This document shows positions 1-7,127 of a stretch of DNA of 24,528 bases, one piece after another. A program made the translations under genes and the position numbers. How positions within the stretch are numbered: the first letter of the stretch is position 1; each line of letters opens with the position of its first letter. This DNA is from a bacterium (GTDB taxonomy: Bacteria > Patescibacteriota > Microgenomatia > JAADGY01): the NCBI GenBank assembly GCA_013152165.1, contig JAADGY010000061.1, positions 1-24,528 of the forward strand. Direction: 5' to 3'. Below the pieces are notes generated by a model. The model was given only the letters and a program-made list of their open reading frames with translations, had not been told where the DNA came from and searched no databases.

Positions 1-70
1 TAAATTCTAAATAACAAATACTAAACTTTTCACCTGCGGTGGGGGAGAAATTGGGAGAGAGGTAAAAGCA

Positions 71-161
71 GGTTTTCATCCTCGGACGGTTGATATTTCC
101 TAACAATCCTCGGGTGTAACCCGAGGTTTGTTAGGTATATCATCCTCAGAGGTTGGAAACC
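71..161. repeat. Imperfect long hairpin repeat, about 91 bp
   Basis: Two arms of about 42-44 nt surround a 5-nt loop near 115-119. They can pair with several mismatches from GGTTT at 71 to AAACC at 161, and the inner 22 or so bp pair best. The right half of the left arm (88-114) resembles 511-537, so this and the 480-536 palindrome look like one family. Compared with the related spacer at 24383-24446, this segment appears to be an extra insertion between a GAGAG-like stretch and the CGTTCCCGGAACG motif. Confidence 0.6.
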
Positions 162-189
162 AGGAGAGTGAAAAATCCAACCCGATAAC

Positions 190-267
190 CGTTCCCGGAA
201 CGTGATGAAGAAAACTCAAATCTCAACACTCAAATGTCAAATCTTAAACTATCCAATTCCGGGAACG
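190..267. repeat. Spacer repeat copy A, CGTTCCCGGAACG motif
   Basis: A 13-nt near-palindrome, CGTTCCCGGAACG (190-202), is followed after about 54 AT-rich bases by TTCCGGGAACG (257-267), the exact reverse complement of its first 11 bases. An AAAGGAGGGAG tail follows. The same arrangement occurs at 19568 and 24434, with a different AT-rich filler each time. Confidence 0.75.
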
Positions 268-295
268 AAAGGAGGGAGTAATCTTTTCAGATCTT

Positions 296-331
296 CGATC
301 CCGGATCGGCATGTATGACGATCCGGGATCG
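296..331. repeat. Perfect 13-bp hairpin of self-similar arms
   Basis: CGATCCCGGATCG (296-308) and CGATCCGGGATCG (319-331) are exact reverse complements separated by a 10-nt loop, and each arm is itself almost palindromic. The pattern copies the CGTTCCCGGAACG repeat just upstream with GAT in place of GTT. No T-run follows, so it is not an obvious terminator. Confidence 0.75.
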
Positions 332-370
332 TTAGTGGGAGGGCATGAAAAAAACGTTTTAGCATGTTAA

Positions 371-398
371 CACTATCACACTCTAGAGTGTGATAGTG
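371..398. repeat. Perfect 28-bp palindrome
   Basis: The 28 bases are identical to their own reverse complement, with 14-nt arms, no spacer and CTCTAGAG at the centre. A T-rich tract follows on the plus strand (about 403-420), but no plus-strand gene lies upstream. It could be a dyad operator-like site, a terminator remnant or a repeat; no choice can be made from the sequence. Confidence 0.7.
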
Positions 399-479
399 CC
401 ATCTTTGTTGGTTTTTTGTTTATTGGGGAAGATAAATCTTTTTTTAACCTACCCCTTTTCCCTTGTTTTTTTAACCTTT

Positions 480-536
480 CCGAGGTTGTATAGGAATAAT
501 CAACCTCGGAGGTTGATTATTCCTATACAACCTCGG
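480..536. repeat. Perfect 57-bp inverted repeat, 28-nt arms
   Basis: Arms 480-507 and 509-536 are exact reverse complements around a single G at 508. The centre (AACCTCGGAGGTT) nests a smaller palindrome. Positions 511-537 match 88-114 of the first hairpin repeat with few differences. It lies about 90 bp downstream of the rnc stop. No T-run follows on either strand, so an intrinsic terminator is not evident. Confidence 0.85.
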
Positions 537-626
537 GAGTTTGGGGGGTGGAAAGAGCGGGGAGGGGTTTGGTTTGTGTGTGGTTAGCTTGTGGGGCGAG
601 GGGTTTAGGTTTGTTTTTTTTGGTTT

Positions 627-1322
627 TTAGCTTATTTTGGCTAAGGCGCTGCGGGCGGCGGCTTCCTGGGCGGCTTTTTTATTTTTGCCCTGCCCTATTC
701 CTAAAAGCCTGTCGCCCAGATAAACACCGACGGTAAAATGGTCGGCAGCTTCCTGGTCTTTTTTCTCTTCAATGACTTTGTAGACAGGCGCCTGCTTAAA
801 TTTTTCTTGGAGAAGTTCTTGAAGCAGGGTTTTGGCCGATTTGATGCTGTCAAGATCAGGCAGGTTGGAAAAATCAGCCAGTAGGTGTTTGTGGATGAAA
901 TCAGAGACGGTTTTTAGGCCTTGGTCTAGGTAAATAGCTCCGATGATGGCCTCAAATAAATCAGCCAGCAGGTTGGGGTTGTCCCGGCCGCCGCCTGATT
1001 CTTCGCCCCGGCTAAGTAAAAGGAAGGAGCCAAGGTTAAGCTGTTTGGCTTTTTGGCTTAAGGTTTTGGTGCAGACGATTTTGGATCTTAGGGTGGTTAG
1101 GTTGCCTTCCGGCTGGTCCTTGAAAGTTTTGTAGAGATAATCAGAAACTACAAACTCTAAGATGGCGTCTCCTAAAAACTCCATGCGTTCGTTGGAGCTG
1201 ATGTTTTTGTTGGCTTCGTTTATGAAAGAGCGGTGAGTAAGGGCGGTGAGTAAAAGGTTTTGGTTGCGGAAATGAATGCCAAGGATTTTTTCCAGCTGGT
1301 CAAGATTTGGTTTTTGTTTCAT
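627..1322 (-). CDS. rnc: Ribonuclease III
   Basis: Double-strand-specific endoribonuclease that processes rRNA precursors and cleaves structured mRNA in the cytoplasm. The 231-residue length is normal. The RNase III signature NERMEFLGDAILEF lies at residues 44-57, and the four metal-binding acidic residues E48, D52, D121 and E124 are spaced as in the E. coli enzyme. A C-terminal dsRNA-binding domain occupies about residues 160-231 (GQGKNKKAAQEAAARSAL). It is the last gene of the leftward unit and its ATG lies inside the nusB 3' end (23-nt overlap). No Shine-Dalgarno sequence is visible, so translation is probably coupled to nusB. No clear intrinsic terminator follows. Confidence 0.97.
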   Translation of the reverse strand: MKQKPNLDQLEKILGIHFRNQNLLLTALTHRSFINEANKNISSNERMEFLGDAILEFVVSDYLYKTFKDQPEGNLTTLRSKIVCTKTLSQKAKQLNLGSFLLLSRGEESGGGRDNPNLLADLFEAIIGAIYLDQGLKTVSDFIHKHLLADFSNLPDLDSIKSAKTLLQELLQEKFKQAPVYKVIEEKKDQEAADHFTVGVYLGDRLLGIGQGKNKKAAQEAAARSALAKIS

Positions 1323-1698
1323 GAGGAACTGTAATTAATTTTAACTTTTCTTGGCTGACTATCTGGCCTAAGACGCCGTTTATGAAAGCGTGGGATCGGT
1401 CGCTGCCGTATTGTTTGGCGATTTCTACGGCTTCGTCGATGATGACTTTGTAGGGAGCGTGTTGAGTTAAGAGCTCATAGACAGCCAGGCGCAAAATAGC
1501 CAGATCAACTTTATTAATTTTATCCAAAGGCCACTCTGGGGCGTGTTTGGTAATCATCTTATCGATTGTGGTAAAAGATTTGATGATCGGCAGGATGGGC
1601 TGGCTGATTTCCGGGTTGTCTGGCTGGAATGAGTATTGGTATAAAAGCTTGAACATATTCAAGCGCCAGCGATGACGGGGGTCATGTGGAGTCTTCAT
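1300..1698 (-). CDS. nusB: Transcription antitermination factor NusB
   Basis: All-alpha RNA-binding protein of the rRNA antitermination complex, which with NusE/S10 binds boxA. It is 132 residues from the ATG at 1698, the usual size. The N-terminal DPRHRWRLNMFKLLYQY matches the start of the family, and the C-terminal half has the typical pattern (LAVYELL, VIIDEAVEIAKQYGSDRSHAFINGVLG). A longer reading from an upstream TTG would overlap rpmF by 22 nt and adds no family-like sequence, so the ATG is preferred. It starts 5 nt after the rpmF stop and overlaps rnc by 23 nt. Confidence 0.93.
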   Translation of the reverse strand: MKTPHDPRHRWRLNMFKLLYQYSFQPDNPEISQPILPIIKSFTTIDKMITKHAPEWPLDKINKVDLAILRLAVYELLTQHAPYKVIIDEAVEIAKQYGSDRSHAFINGVLGQIVSQEKLKLITVPHETKTKS

Positions 1699-1703
1699 TA
1701 AAG

Positions 1704-1853
1704 TTAGCGGCCGCAAGTGGGACAAGCTTGATGGGTGTGTTTTGGAGATTTGCAGTGTGAGCAGCGAGCGGTTGGCGGCAAGCTGATTTTTAGGGCGGCG
1801 CGGCGCTTACCCTTGCGGCTGGTAGAGTGTTTGCGTTTTGGTACTGGAGGCAT
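1704..1853 (-). CDS. rpmF: 50S ribosomal protein L32 (zinc-ribbon form)
   Basis: A 49-residue protein starting MPPVPKRKHSTSRKGKRRA, the L32 signature, followed by a four-cysteine zinc ribbon (CSHC at residues 31-34 and CPTC at 44-47). This is the zinc-binding (C+) paralogue type. It lies between recG (47 nt upstream) and nusB (5 nt downstream) on the same strand, so it is co-transcribed. The short length and complete zinc motif leave little doubt. Confidence 0.95.
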   Translation of the reverse strand: MPPVPKRKHSTSRKGKRRAALKISLPPTARCSHCKSPKHTHQACPTCGR

Positions 1854-1900
1854 ACAATGTAGCTTTTAATTTGAAATTTTTAATTTGACTAATTAATTCT

Positions 1901-3946
1901 TTAGGTAAAAGAGATGTCTTTAATTTTAACCTGGTTTAGGTAATCTTGCAAGTTGGGATAAGAAGATAGTTGTGGAGCGATTTTTTGAGCATAAAGCTTG
2001 GCTTGGTGGGTAAGTTTGATGTCGTTTAGCAGGGGAAAAAGCTCTTTAGGAAATCCATGTTGAGCCAAGCCGAAAATTTGGCCGGGGCCGCGCAGTTTCA
2101 AATCCCATTCGGCCAGTTGATGACCGGAGTGAATGCGGGTTAAAAGCTTTAAGCGTTTGTAGATACTGGAAGTAAATTTAGTAGGGGCCAGAAGACAGTA
2201 TGATTTTTGGCCCAACCGCCCTACCCGGCCCCGCAGTTGGTGGAGTTGAGCTAGGCCGAAGCGTTCAGCTCCTTCTATTAAAATTATGTTGGCCTGGGGG
2301 ATATCGATGCCGACCTCGATAACAGAAGTACTGATTAAGATTTTAACTTGGCCGGTTTTAAACTGATTGATTATTTGTTCTTTTTCTTTTGGCTTAAGCC
2401 GGCCGTGCAGGAGGCCGAAGTTGGAAAAGGCGGGAAATTTTAAAGTTAGTTGGCGGTAAAGCGAGGTGACGGCCTTGATGTCTTTCATGGTTTCGTGAGC
2501 TGAGTCTTCTATCAGGGGGGTGACGATGAAGGCTCGGCAGTCAAATTGATTGACTTGGTCGATTATCCATTGATAGGCTTTGGCCAAGTGTTCGGGCCTT
2601 AGCAGGTGGGTGGTGGTGTTTTTGATTTGGTCGGGCAAAGGTTCCAGGTAGGAAACATCTAAGTGGCCGAAAAGGGTGAGAACCAGGGTCCGCGGGATAG
2701 GGGTGGCTGACATAGTTAGAACATGCGGAGTAGGATCGGTGTCGATTGACTTGGTGCGCTGTCTAACGCCGAAGCGGTGTTGTTCATCGATGATAACCAG
2801 GCCGACTGTTTTTGGCTGGGACCTAAACAAAAGAGCATGGGTGCCGATGAGGATGTGCCAGTCATCACCCTTTTTCTTGTTGGATTGAGTGTGCAGGCTG
2901 ATGTTTATATCAGATGGCAGGTAGGAGGTGAATTTTTGGTAGGTTTGTTGAGCTAAGACCTCGGTTGGGGTCATAAGGATGGTTTGGTAGCCGGCTAGGT
3001 GGGCGGCGCAAGCGGCCCCGGCGGCGACCAGGGTTTTGCCGGAGCCAACGTCCCCCAGAAGGAGCCTGTTCATAGGTTTTTTAGCCTGCATGCTGGTGAG
3101 AATGGTGGTTAGGTTGTCTTTCTGCGAGGGGGAGAGGGTTAGGCGGCTTGATTTTTGTATTAAGCTTGGCAGTTTGGCGGCGATGCCGGCTGTTAAAGAA
3201 AAGATCGGCCGTTTTTGGCGCCATTGGGCCTGCTTGACGGCGGTGTTTATCTGGTAGACAAGTAAGGTTTCAAACAAAAATCTTTGTTTGGCTTGTTGAG
3301 CTTGGGCGGTTGATGTCGGGGCGTGGAGGTGGAAGAAAGCTTGGGGGTAGGAGGGGTATTTTTGGGCAGTGAGGATAAAGGCCGGCAGAAACTCCGGCGG
3401 CAGTAAAGAGGCGAATTTAGTTAAGTAAAAATTAATGACTCGGCGGATTTGCTTGTTGGTCAGACCCTTGGTTTCAGGGTATATGGGTACGATTTTGAGC
3501 GAGTGGATTAAAGGTTTGCCGTTTTGGATGATTTCATAACCAGCGGCCTCCAGCCGAAAGCCGCTTATGTCTTTGTCGATTTTGCCCCAAAAAACCGCCT
3601 GACTGCCGGGCTTAAGGGTTTTTATAAGATATGGCTGGTTGTAAAAAACAACTTGGACAGGCAGGTTTTGATAAATGATGTGAAGTATTTGCAAAGACAA
3701 GCCCCTTCGGCTGCGGATGGTTTGGGTTGATTGGACGGCTCCTTTGATGGCGACTTTAGTTTGGGGTTGAAGGCGGCTGGGCGGGGTTAGGCGGCGGTCT
3801 TCCCAGCGATTGGGCAAAAGATAAAAGAGGTCCTTAAGGGTGTTTACACCCAGTTTATTAAAGCGCTTGGCTAGAGCCGGCCCGATAAGGTATAAATCTT
3901 TAACAGGGGTATCAAGAGAAGGCTGGGATGGGTTTTTAGAAGCCAT
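1901..3946 (-). CDS. recG: ATP-dependent DNA helicase RecG
   Basis: Superfamily 2 branched-DNA translocase that remodels stalled replication forks and Holliday junctions. It has 681 residues, the family norm. An N-terminal helix-hairpin-like segment (VKDLYLIGPALAKRFNKLG) precedes the OB-fold wedge domain (about 60-150) that binds the junction. The motor domains follow: Walker A GDVGSGKT (298-305), DEQH (387-390), TMSATPIPRT, and the motif VI region RGRVGR. The ATG at 3946 lies inside the end of the upstream 38-aa ORF (11-nt overlap), with no visible Shine-Dalgarno, which suggests translational coupling. Confidence 0.98.
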   Translation of the reverse strand: MASKNPSQPSLDTPVKDLYLIGPALAKRFNKLGVNTLKDLFYLLPNRWEDRRLTPPSRLQPQTKVAIKGAVQSTQTIRSRRGLSLQILHIIYQNLPVQVVFYNQPYLIKTLKPGSQAVFWGKIDKDISGFRLEAAGYEIIQNGKPLIHSLKIVPIYPETKGLTNKQIRRVINFYLTKFASLLPPEFLPAFILTAQKYPSYPQAFFHLHAPTSTAQAQQAKQRFLFETLLVYQINTAVKQAQWRQKRPIFSLTAGIAAKLPSLIQKSSRLTLSPSQKDNLTTILTSMQAKKPMNRLLLGDVGSGKTLVAAGAACAAHLAGYQTILMTPTEVLAQQTYQKFTSYLPSDINISLHTQSNKKKGDDWHILIGTHALLFRSQPKTVGLVIIDEQHRFGVRQRTKSIDTDPTPHVLTMSATPIPRTLVLTLFGHLDVSYLEPLPDQIKNTTTHLLRPEHLAKAYQWIIDQVNQFDCRAFIVTPLIEDSAHETMKDIKAVTSLYRQLTLKFPAFSNFGLLHGRLKPKEKEQIINQFKTGQVKILISTSVIEVGIDIPQANIILIEGAERFGLAQLHQLRGRVGRLGQKSYCLLAPTKFTSSIYKRLKLLTRIHSGHQLAEWDLKLRGPGQIFGLAQHGFPKELFPLLNDIKLTHQAKLYAQKIAPQLSSYPNLQDYLNQVKIKDISFT

Positions 3947-4052
3947 TTAAAAAGGGGACGATCGAGGCTATTACTAATGAAAGGATCATGAGGATAGCGG
4001 TTAAAAGGACGAAGGTTTTGATGATGGCTTTTCTTTTGATTTTAAGCTTCAT
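3936..4052 (-). CDS. 38-aa single-span membrane protein (hypothetical)
   Basis: Unrecognised small ORF, too short for ordinary ORF calling. It reads MKLKIKRKAIIKTF, a strongly basic start, then one hydrophobic span (about residues 12-34: LLTAILMILSLVIASIV) and ends PFLNGF. It fits a one-pass membrane protein with the basic N terminus in the cytoplasm. Its ATG lies in the last 11 nt of tyrS and its TAA lies 11 nt inside recG. Without it the tyrS-recG gap of 95 nt would be an exception in this otherwise packed unit. Charge, hydropathy and the double overlap support a real gene; there is no homology evidence. Confidence 0.62.
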   Translation of the reverse strand: MKLKIKRKAIIKTFVLLTAILMILSLVIASIVPFLNGF

Positions 4053-5262
4053 GGGTGGTTTTGATTTGGAAAAAAAGCAGTTTGCCAAGCCGGACGACGA
4101 TCGGAGCGGCAGTTTTGTCCAAGGTAATGACTTGGTTGGGGTTGGTAACCGGTTGCTGATTTATTTTAACAGCTTTTTGGCTTATCAGGTTTTTAATCTG
4201 GCGGGAGGATAAATTGGATGGCAGTTTTTTGAGCAGGTTGATAAGGCTGTATCGGCCGGGGGGCAGTTTAACAACGGTTAGGTTTTGGGGCAGTTGGTTT
4301 TTTTGGAAGACTTGTTCGAACTCCAGCTGGGCCCTTTCAGCTTCGTCTTGGCCATGCAGCCAAGCAGTGAGGTCAAAGGCTAAGCGTTTTTTGGCTTCCA
4401 TGGGGTTTAGCCGGCCGGATTTGATGTCGCTGTCAAGTTGATCGAGTTGGGATTGGGGCAGGTTAGTTAAAAGCTCGAACCAGCTAATGATTAGTTCATC
4501 GTTAAGGCGCATGGTTTTGCCGTAAACGTCCTTTGGTGAATCGGTTAGGGAGATGTAGTTTTGGCAAGTTTTGCTCATTTTACGGCCGTCCAAACCAAGA
4601 AGCAGGGGTATGGTAAGGACGTATTTTTGTTTGTTTTTGAGTTTTTTCATAAGAGTTCGGCCGGCCAGCATATTAAAGGTTTGGTCGGTGCCGCCGATTT
4701 CTAGGTCAACATCCATAGCTACCGAGTCATAGCCTTGCATTAAAGGATAGAAGAATTCATGAAGGTGAATCGGCTTGTTGGCTTTGAGGCGCTGTTGGAA
4801 CATGTCCCTTTCTATCATCTGCTGAACGGTGAAATGACTGGCCAGTTTAACGACGTCTTCGAAGTTTAGTTTAGCCAGCCAAGTGTGGTTGTATTTGATT
4901 TTGACTTTAGAAAAATCAAGGATTTTGCCGGCTTGGCGTTTGTAGTCGGCCATGTTTTGTTTGATTTGATCGAAGGTTAGCGGCTGTCTGGCTTGGTCTT
5001 TGCCGGTCGGATCGCCGATCATGCCGGTAAAGGTGCCCAAAAGAAGGATGACTTCATGGCCTAGGTCGGCGAATTGTTGGAGTTTGCGCAAGGCTAGGCT
5101 GTGGCCTAGGTGGAGTTCGAAACCGGTTGGATCAACGCCTAGATAAAGCCGGATTTTTTTACCGGAGGCAAGCAGTTTTTTTAGTTCTTCTTTTGAAGGC
5201 AGAACTTCGGCCACGCCTCTGTTTAGGACTTGATCGATGGTTTTTTCATCGGTGGCAACCAT
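4042..5262 (-). CDS. tyrS: Tyrosyl-tRNA synthetase
   Basis: Class I synthetase charging tRNA-Tyr in the cytoplasm; 406 residues. The Rossmann catalytic core carries the HIGH-type motif HLGH at 51-54 after GVDPTGFEL, and GRKMSKT (K228 to T232), a KMSKS variant ending in Thr. A C-terminal S4-like RNA-binding domain covers about residues 340-400 (SSRQIKNLISQKAVKINQQPV). The length and GVDPTG-LHLGH context resemble the TyrZ-type subgroup. The ATG at 5262 lies 6 nt behind a TATAAT box, so the message is probably leaderless. It is the first gene of the unit running to rnc. Confidence 0.96.
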   Translation of the reverse strand: MVATDEKTIDQVLNRGVAEVLPSKEELKKLLASGKKIRLYLGVDPTGFELHLGHSLALRKLQQFADLGHEVILLLGTFTGMIGDPTGKDQARQPLTFDQIKQNMADYKRQAGKILDFSKVKIKYNHTWLAKLNFEDVVKLASHFTVQQMIERDMFQQRLKANKPIHLHEFFYPLMQGYDSVAMDVDLEIGGTDQTFNMLAGRTLMKKLKNKQKYVLTIPLLLGLDGRKMSKTCQNYISLTDSPKDVYGKTMRLNDELIISWFELLTNLPQSQLDQLDSDIKSGRLNPMEAKKRLAFDLTAWLHGQDEAERAQLEFEQVFQKNQLPQNLTVVKLPPGRYSLINLLKKLPSNLSSRQIKNLISQKAVKINQQPVTNPNQVITLDKTAAPIVVRLGKLLFFQIKTTHEA

Positions 5263-5268
5263 AGAGTT

Positions 5269-5297
5269 ATTATAAAGCCAAAGCTGCCAATAGACAA
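5269..5297 (-). promoter_or_regulatory. tyrS-recG-rnc unit promoter
   Basis: TTGTCT (5292-5297), 17 nt, TATAAT (5269-5274), reading leftward. Only 6 nt separate the -10 box from the tyrS ATG, so transcription should start at or next to the first codon. Confidence 0.7.
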
Positions 5298-5348
5298 TCC
5301 TTAGTGCCTTTTTATAAGCAAGTGTTTTATAGGCGAAGTAAGCTGGTT

Positions 5349-5357
5349 TGATAGAAT
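5349..5357 (+). promoter_or_regulatory. Extended -10 of the TyrA-PheA fusion gene
   Basis: TG, one base, TAGAAT (5349-5357); no good -35 is seen. The ATGs at 5360 and 5366 lie 2 and 8 nt after it. The second spacing fits a leaderless start at residue 3 of the longest frame. Confidence 0.45.
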
Positions 5358-5359
5358 AA

Positions 5360-6736
5360 ATGGTTATGAGAGAGCAAAAAACAGTGTCGATTATTGGGTT
5401 TGGGCGGTTTGGGCAAACGCTTTATCGTTTGATTAAGGATGATTTTGAGGAGATTATTGTCTACCGGCGCAGTGGGATAAGAAAAAGAGAGTTTAGTTTG
5501 GGCTCCCATGTCAAAGTAGCCAGGGATGTTAAAGAGGTGTTTAAGAGCAGGTTTGAGGGCGGGTTCCATACGCTGTTTTACTGCACGCCGATTTCAACTT
5601 TCGGCCAGGTGATTAAAGAGCATATGAAGTATTTTGATGACAGGCATGTCATTATGGACGTGTTGTCGGTGAAAAAATGGCCTGAGGAGGTGTTGAGCAA
5701 GCATTTAAAGGATGGCCGAGTTCAAGCCATATTAAACCATCCGATGTTTGGGCCGGACAGCAGCAAGGATGGTTTTAGAGGCTTGCCGTGGGTGATGGAC
5801 AGGTTTAGGTCTAAAGATCAAGCGTATCGATTTTGGAAAAGTTATTTTGAGTCGAAAGGTTTGCGGGTGGTGGAGCTGACGGCCAAGGAGCATGATCGTT
5901 TAGCGGCTTTTTCACAGGGGGTGGCCCATTTTGTTGGGCGGTTATTAGCTGAGTTTGGAATGGAGCCGACGGTGATTGACACGGTGGGAGCCCGAAAATT
6001 AAGGGAGGTGATGGAACAAACGGTGAACGACAGCTGGCAGTTGTTTCTAGATTTGCAGAGATTTAACCCTTATACCAAGCAGATGCGGATTAAGTTGGGA
6101 GAAGCGTACGATAAACTGTTTCATCAGTTGCTGCCTGAGCAAGTTAAGCCGGGAGAGGTTGTGTTTGGGATTCAAGGCGGTCGGGGAAGCTTTAACGAGG
6201 AGGCCTTGATGGATTATATCCGGCGGCATGGAGTTGGCAGCTGGGGCGTGAAGTATTTGTACACAACTGAAAGAGTCTTGAAGGCTTTATGGGAGGGAGA
6301 GGTGGATTACGGCTTGTTTGCGATCCAGAACGCCAACGGCGGGGTGGTGGAAGAGTCGATAACAGCGATGGCCAAATACAAGTTTCGGATAAAGGAAAGA
6401 TTTGGAATTCAGATTAGGCATTTTTTAATGAAAAGGCCGGAGGTGGAGGCAAGCAAAATAAAAGCGGTTATGGCCCATCCCCAGGTTTTTAAGCAGTGCC
6501 GGAAAAACTTAAGTTTGAAATATCCGCGATTAAAGCAGATTGCAGGCAGGGGGGAGTTAATTGATACAGCCAAGGCCGCGGAGGCTTTGGCGGGGGGCAA
6601 GATCGATGCAGATACCGCCATTTTGGGGCCAAAAGTTTTAAGCGATTTGTATGATTTAGGGATAATTGAGGGAAATTTACAAGATAGTGATGATAATGTA
6701 ACTGATTTTTTGATGGTAGAGCGCTTGTTTAGGTAA
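5360..6736 (+). CDS. Fused prephenate dehydrogenase / prephenate dehydratase
   Basis: A two-domain protein of 458 residues. Residues 8-265 or so are TyrA-like: an NAD(P) Rossmann motif GFGRFG (13-18), then LNHPMFGPD with the catalytic-type His at 127 and the downstream KEHDRLAAFSQGVAHF helix, as in E. coli TyrA. Residues 268-458 match the periplasmic-binding-like catalytic fold of prephenate dehydratase (FGIQGGRGSFNEEAL, GLFAIQNANGGVVEESI, MAHPQVFKQC, NVTDFLMVER). Together the halves would convert prephenate to 4-hydroxyphenylpyruvate and phenylpyruvate. The PDT half keeps the Thr (448) of the TRF motif but has Asp449 where Arg is usual, and has IQN in place of IEN. It ends without an ACT domain, so Phe feedback control is not expected. 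No chorismate mutase or other aromatic gene is in view. The start may be the ATG at 5366. Confidence 0.85.
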   Translation: MVMREQKTVSIIGFGRFGQTLYRLIKDDFEEIIVYRRSGIRKREFSLGSHVKVARDVKEVFKSRFEGGFHTLFYCTPISTFGQVIKEHMKYFDDRHVIMDVLSVKKWPEEVLSKHLKDGRVQAILNHPMFGPDSSKDGFRGLPWVMDRFRSKDQAYRFWKSYFESKGLRVVELTAKEHDRLAAFSQGVAHFVGRLLAEFGMEPTVIDTVGARKLREVMEQTVNDSWQLFLDLQRFNPYTKQMRIKLGEAYDKLFHQLLPEQVKPGEVVFGIQGGRGSFNEEALMDYIRRHGVGSWGVKYLYTTERVLKALWEGEVDYGLFAIQNANGGVVEESITAMAKYKFRIKERFGIQIRHFLMKRPEVEASKIKAVMAHPQVFKQCRKNLSLKYPRLKQIAGRGELIDTAKAAEALAGGKIDADTAILGPKVLSDLYDLGIIEGNLQDSDDNVTDFLMVERLFR

Positions 6737-7081
6737 TTAAACTTGGCCTCGGACAATATGGTGGAGGGTAATGCTTTTAGGTTTGAATATTTGTTTAAGG
6801 CGATTGAAGATGGGTTTAATGTCAAAGTTGGGAGTGCAGGTGTAGATGTCAAAGGAGATAAAGTTGTGCTCTGGCCAAGTATGAACGGCGAAATGAGACT
6901 CCTTTAGGATGGCCACGATTGATTCACCATGAGGAGCGAAGCGGCAGCCGGTCATTTTAATAATCGTCAATCCTTCTGCGTGGCAGGTTTGTTTGATGAT
7001 TTGCCGAAGCCGGCGGTAGGTTAGGTTGTGCTTAATTTGATAGAAGTCTAGGGTGAAGAGCTGGCCAAGTTGTTTTTTCAT
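6737..7081 (-). CDS. speD: SpeD-type pyruvoyl decarboxylase (AdoMet decarboxylase family)
   Basis: 114 residues, the size of bacterial class 1B S-adenosylmethionine decarboxylase proenzyme. The family self-cleaves to an alpha subunit with an N-terminal pyruvoyl group and makes decarboxylated AdoMet for spermidine synthesis. The cleavage site ESH lies at 61-63 (Ser62), with Ser54, His67 (HTWPE) and Cys82 (YTC) spaced as Ser63, Ser55, His68 and Cys83 of the Thermotoga enzyme, so it should process and be active. No spermidine synthase gene lies nearby. Some members of this family are known to decarboxylate ornithine or arginine instead, so the substrate is open. Its stop abuts the stop of the fused TyrA-PheA gene with no base between them. 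Confidence 0.88.
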   Translation of the reverse strand: MKKQLGQLFTLDFYQIKHNLTYRRLRQIIKQTCHAEGLTIIKMTGCRFAPHGESIVAILKESHFAVHTWPEHNFISFDIYTCTPNFDIKPIFNRLKQIFKPKSITLHHIVRGQV

Positions 7082-7127
7082 AGCGGGCAGATACAGGTGA
7101 AAGTTAGTAATGATGATAGCTGTGATA

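Larger units (their letters stand above)
1..626. other. Gene-free spacer of palindromic repeats
   Basis: No convincing gene is seen in this stretch; the short open frames on the plus strand are low-complexity and overlap hairpins. It contains at least five inverted-repeat structures, listed separately (71-161, 190-267, 296-331, 371-398, 480-536), separated by AT-rich simple sequence. It lies downstream of the leftward rnc unit. Parts of it recur at 19568-19648 and at 24383-24528, so the stretch is a mosaic of dispersed spacer repeats rather than unique sequence. Confidence 0.75.

Noticed and set aside
1..620. CRISPR array
   Set aside because: The repeats are inverted, of differing length, and not spaced regularly with unique spacers.
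6409..6852. 147-aa ORF antisense to the TyrA-PheA 3' end and speD
   Set aside because: It is a Lys/Ser/Thr-rich shadow of two real genes whose own frames are conserved.
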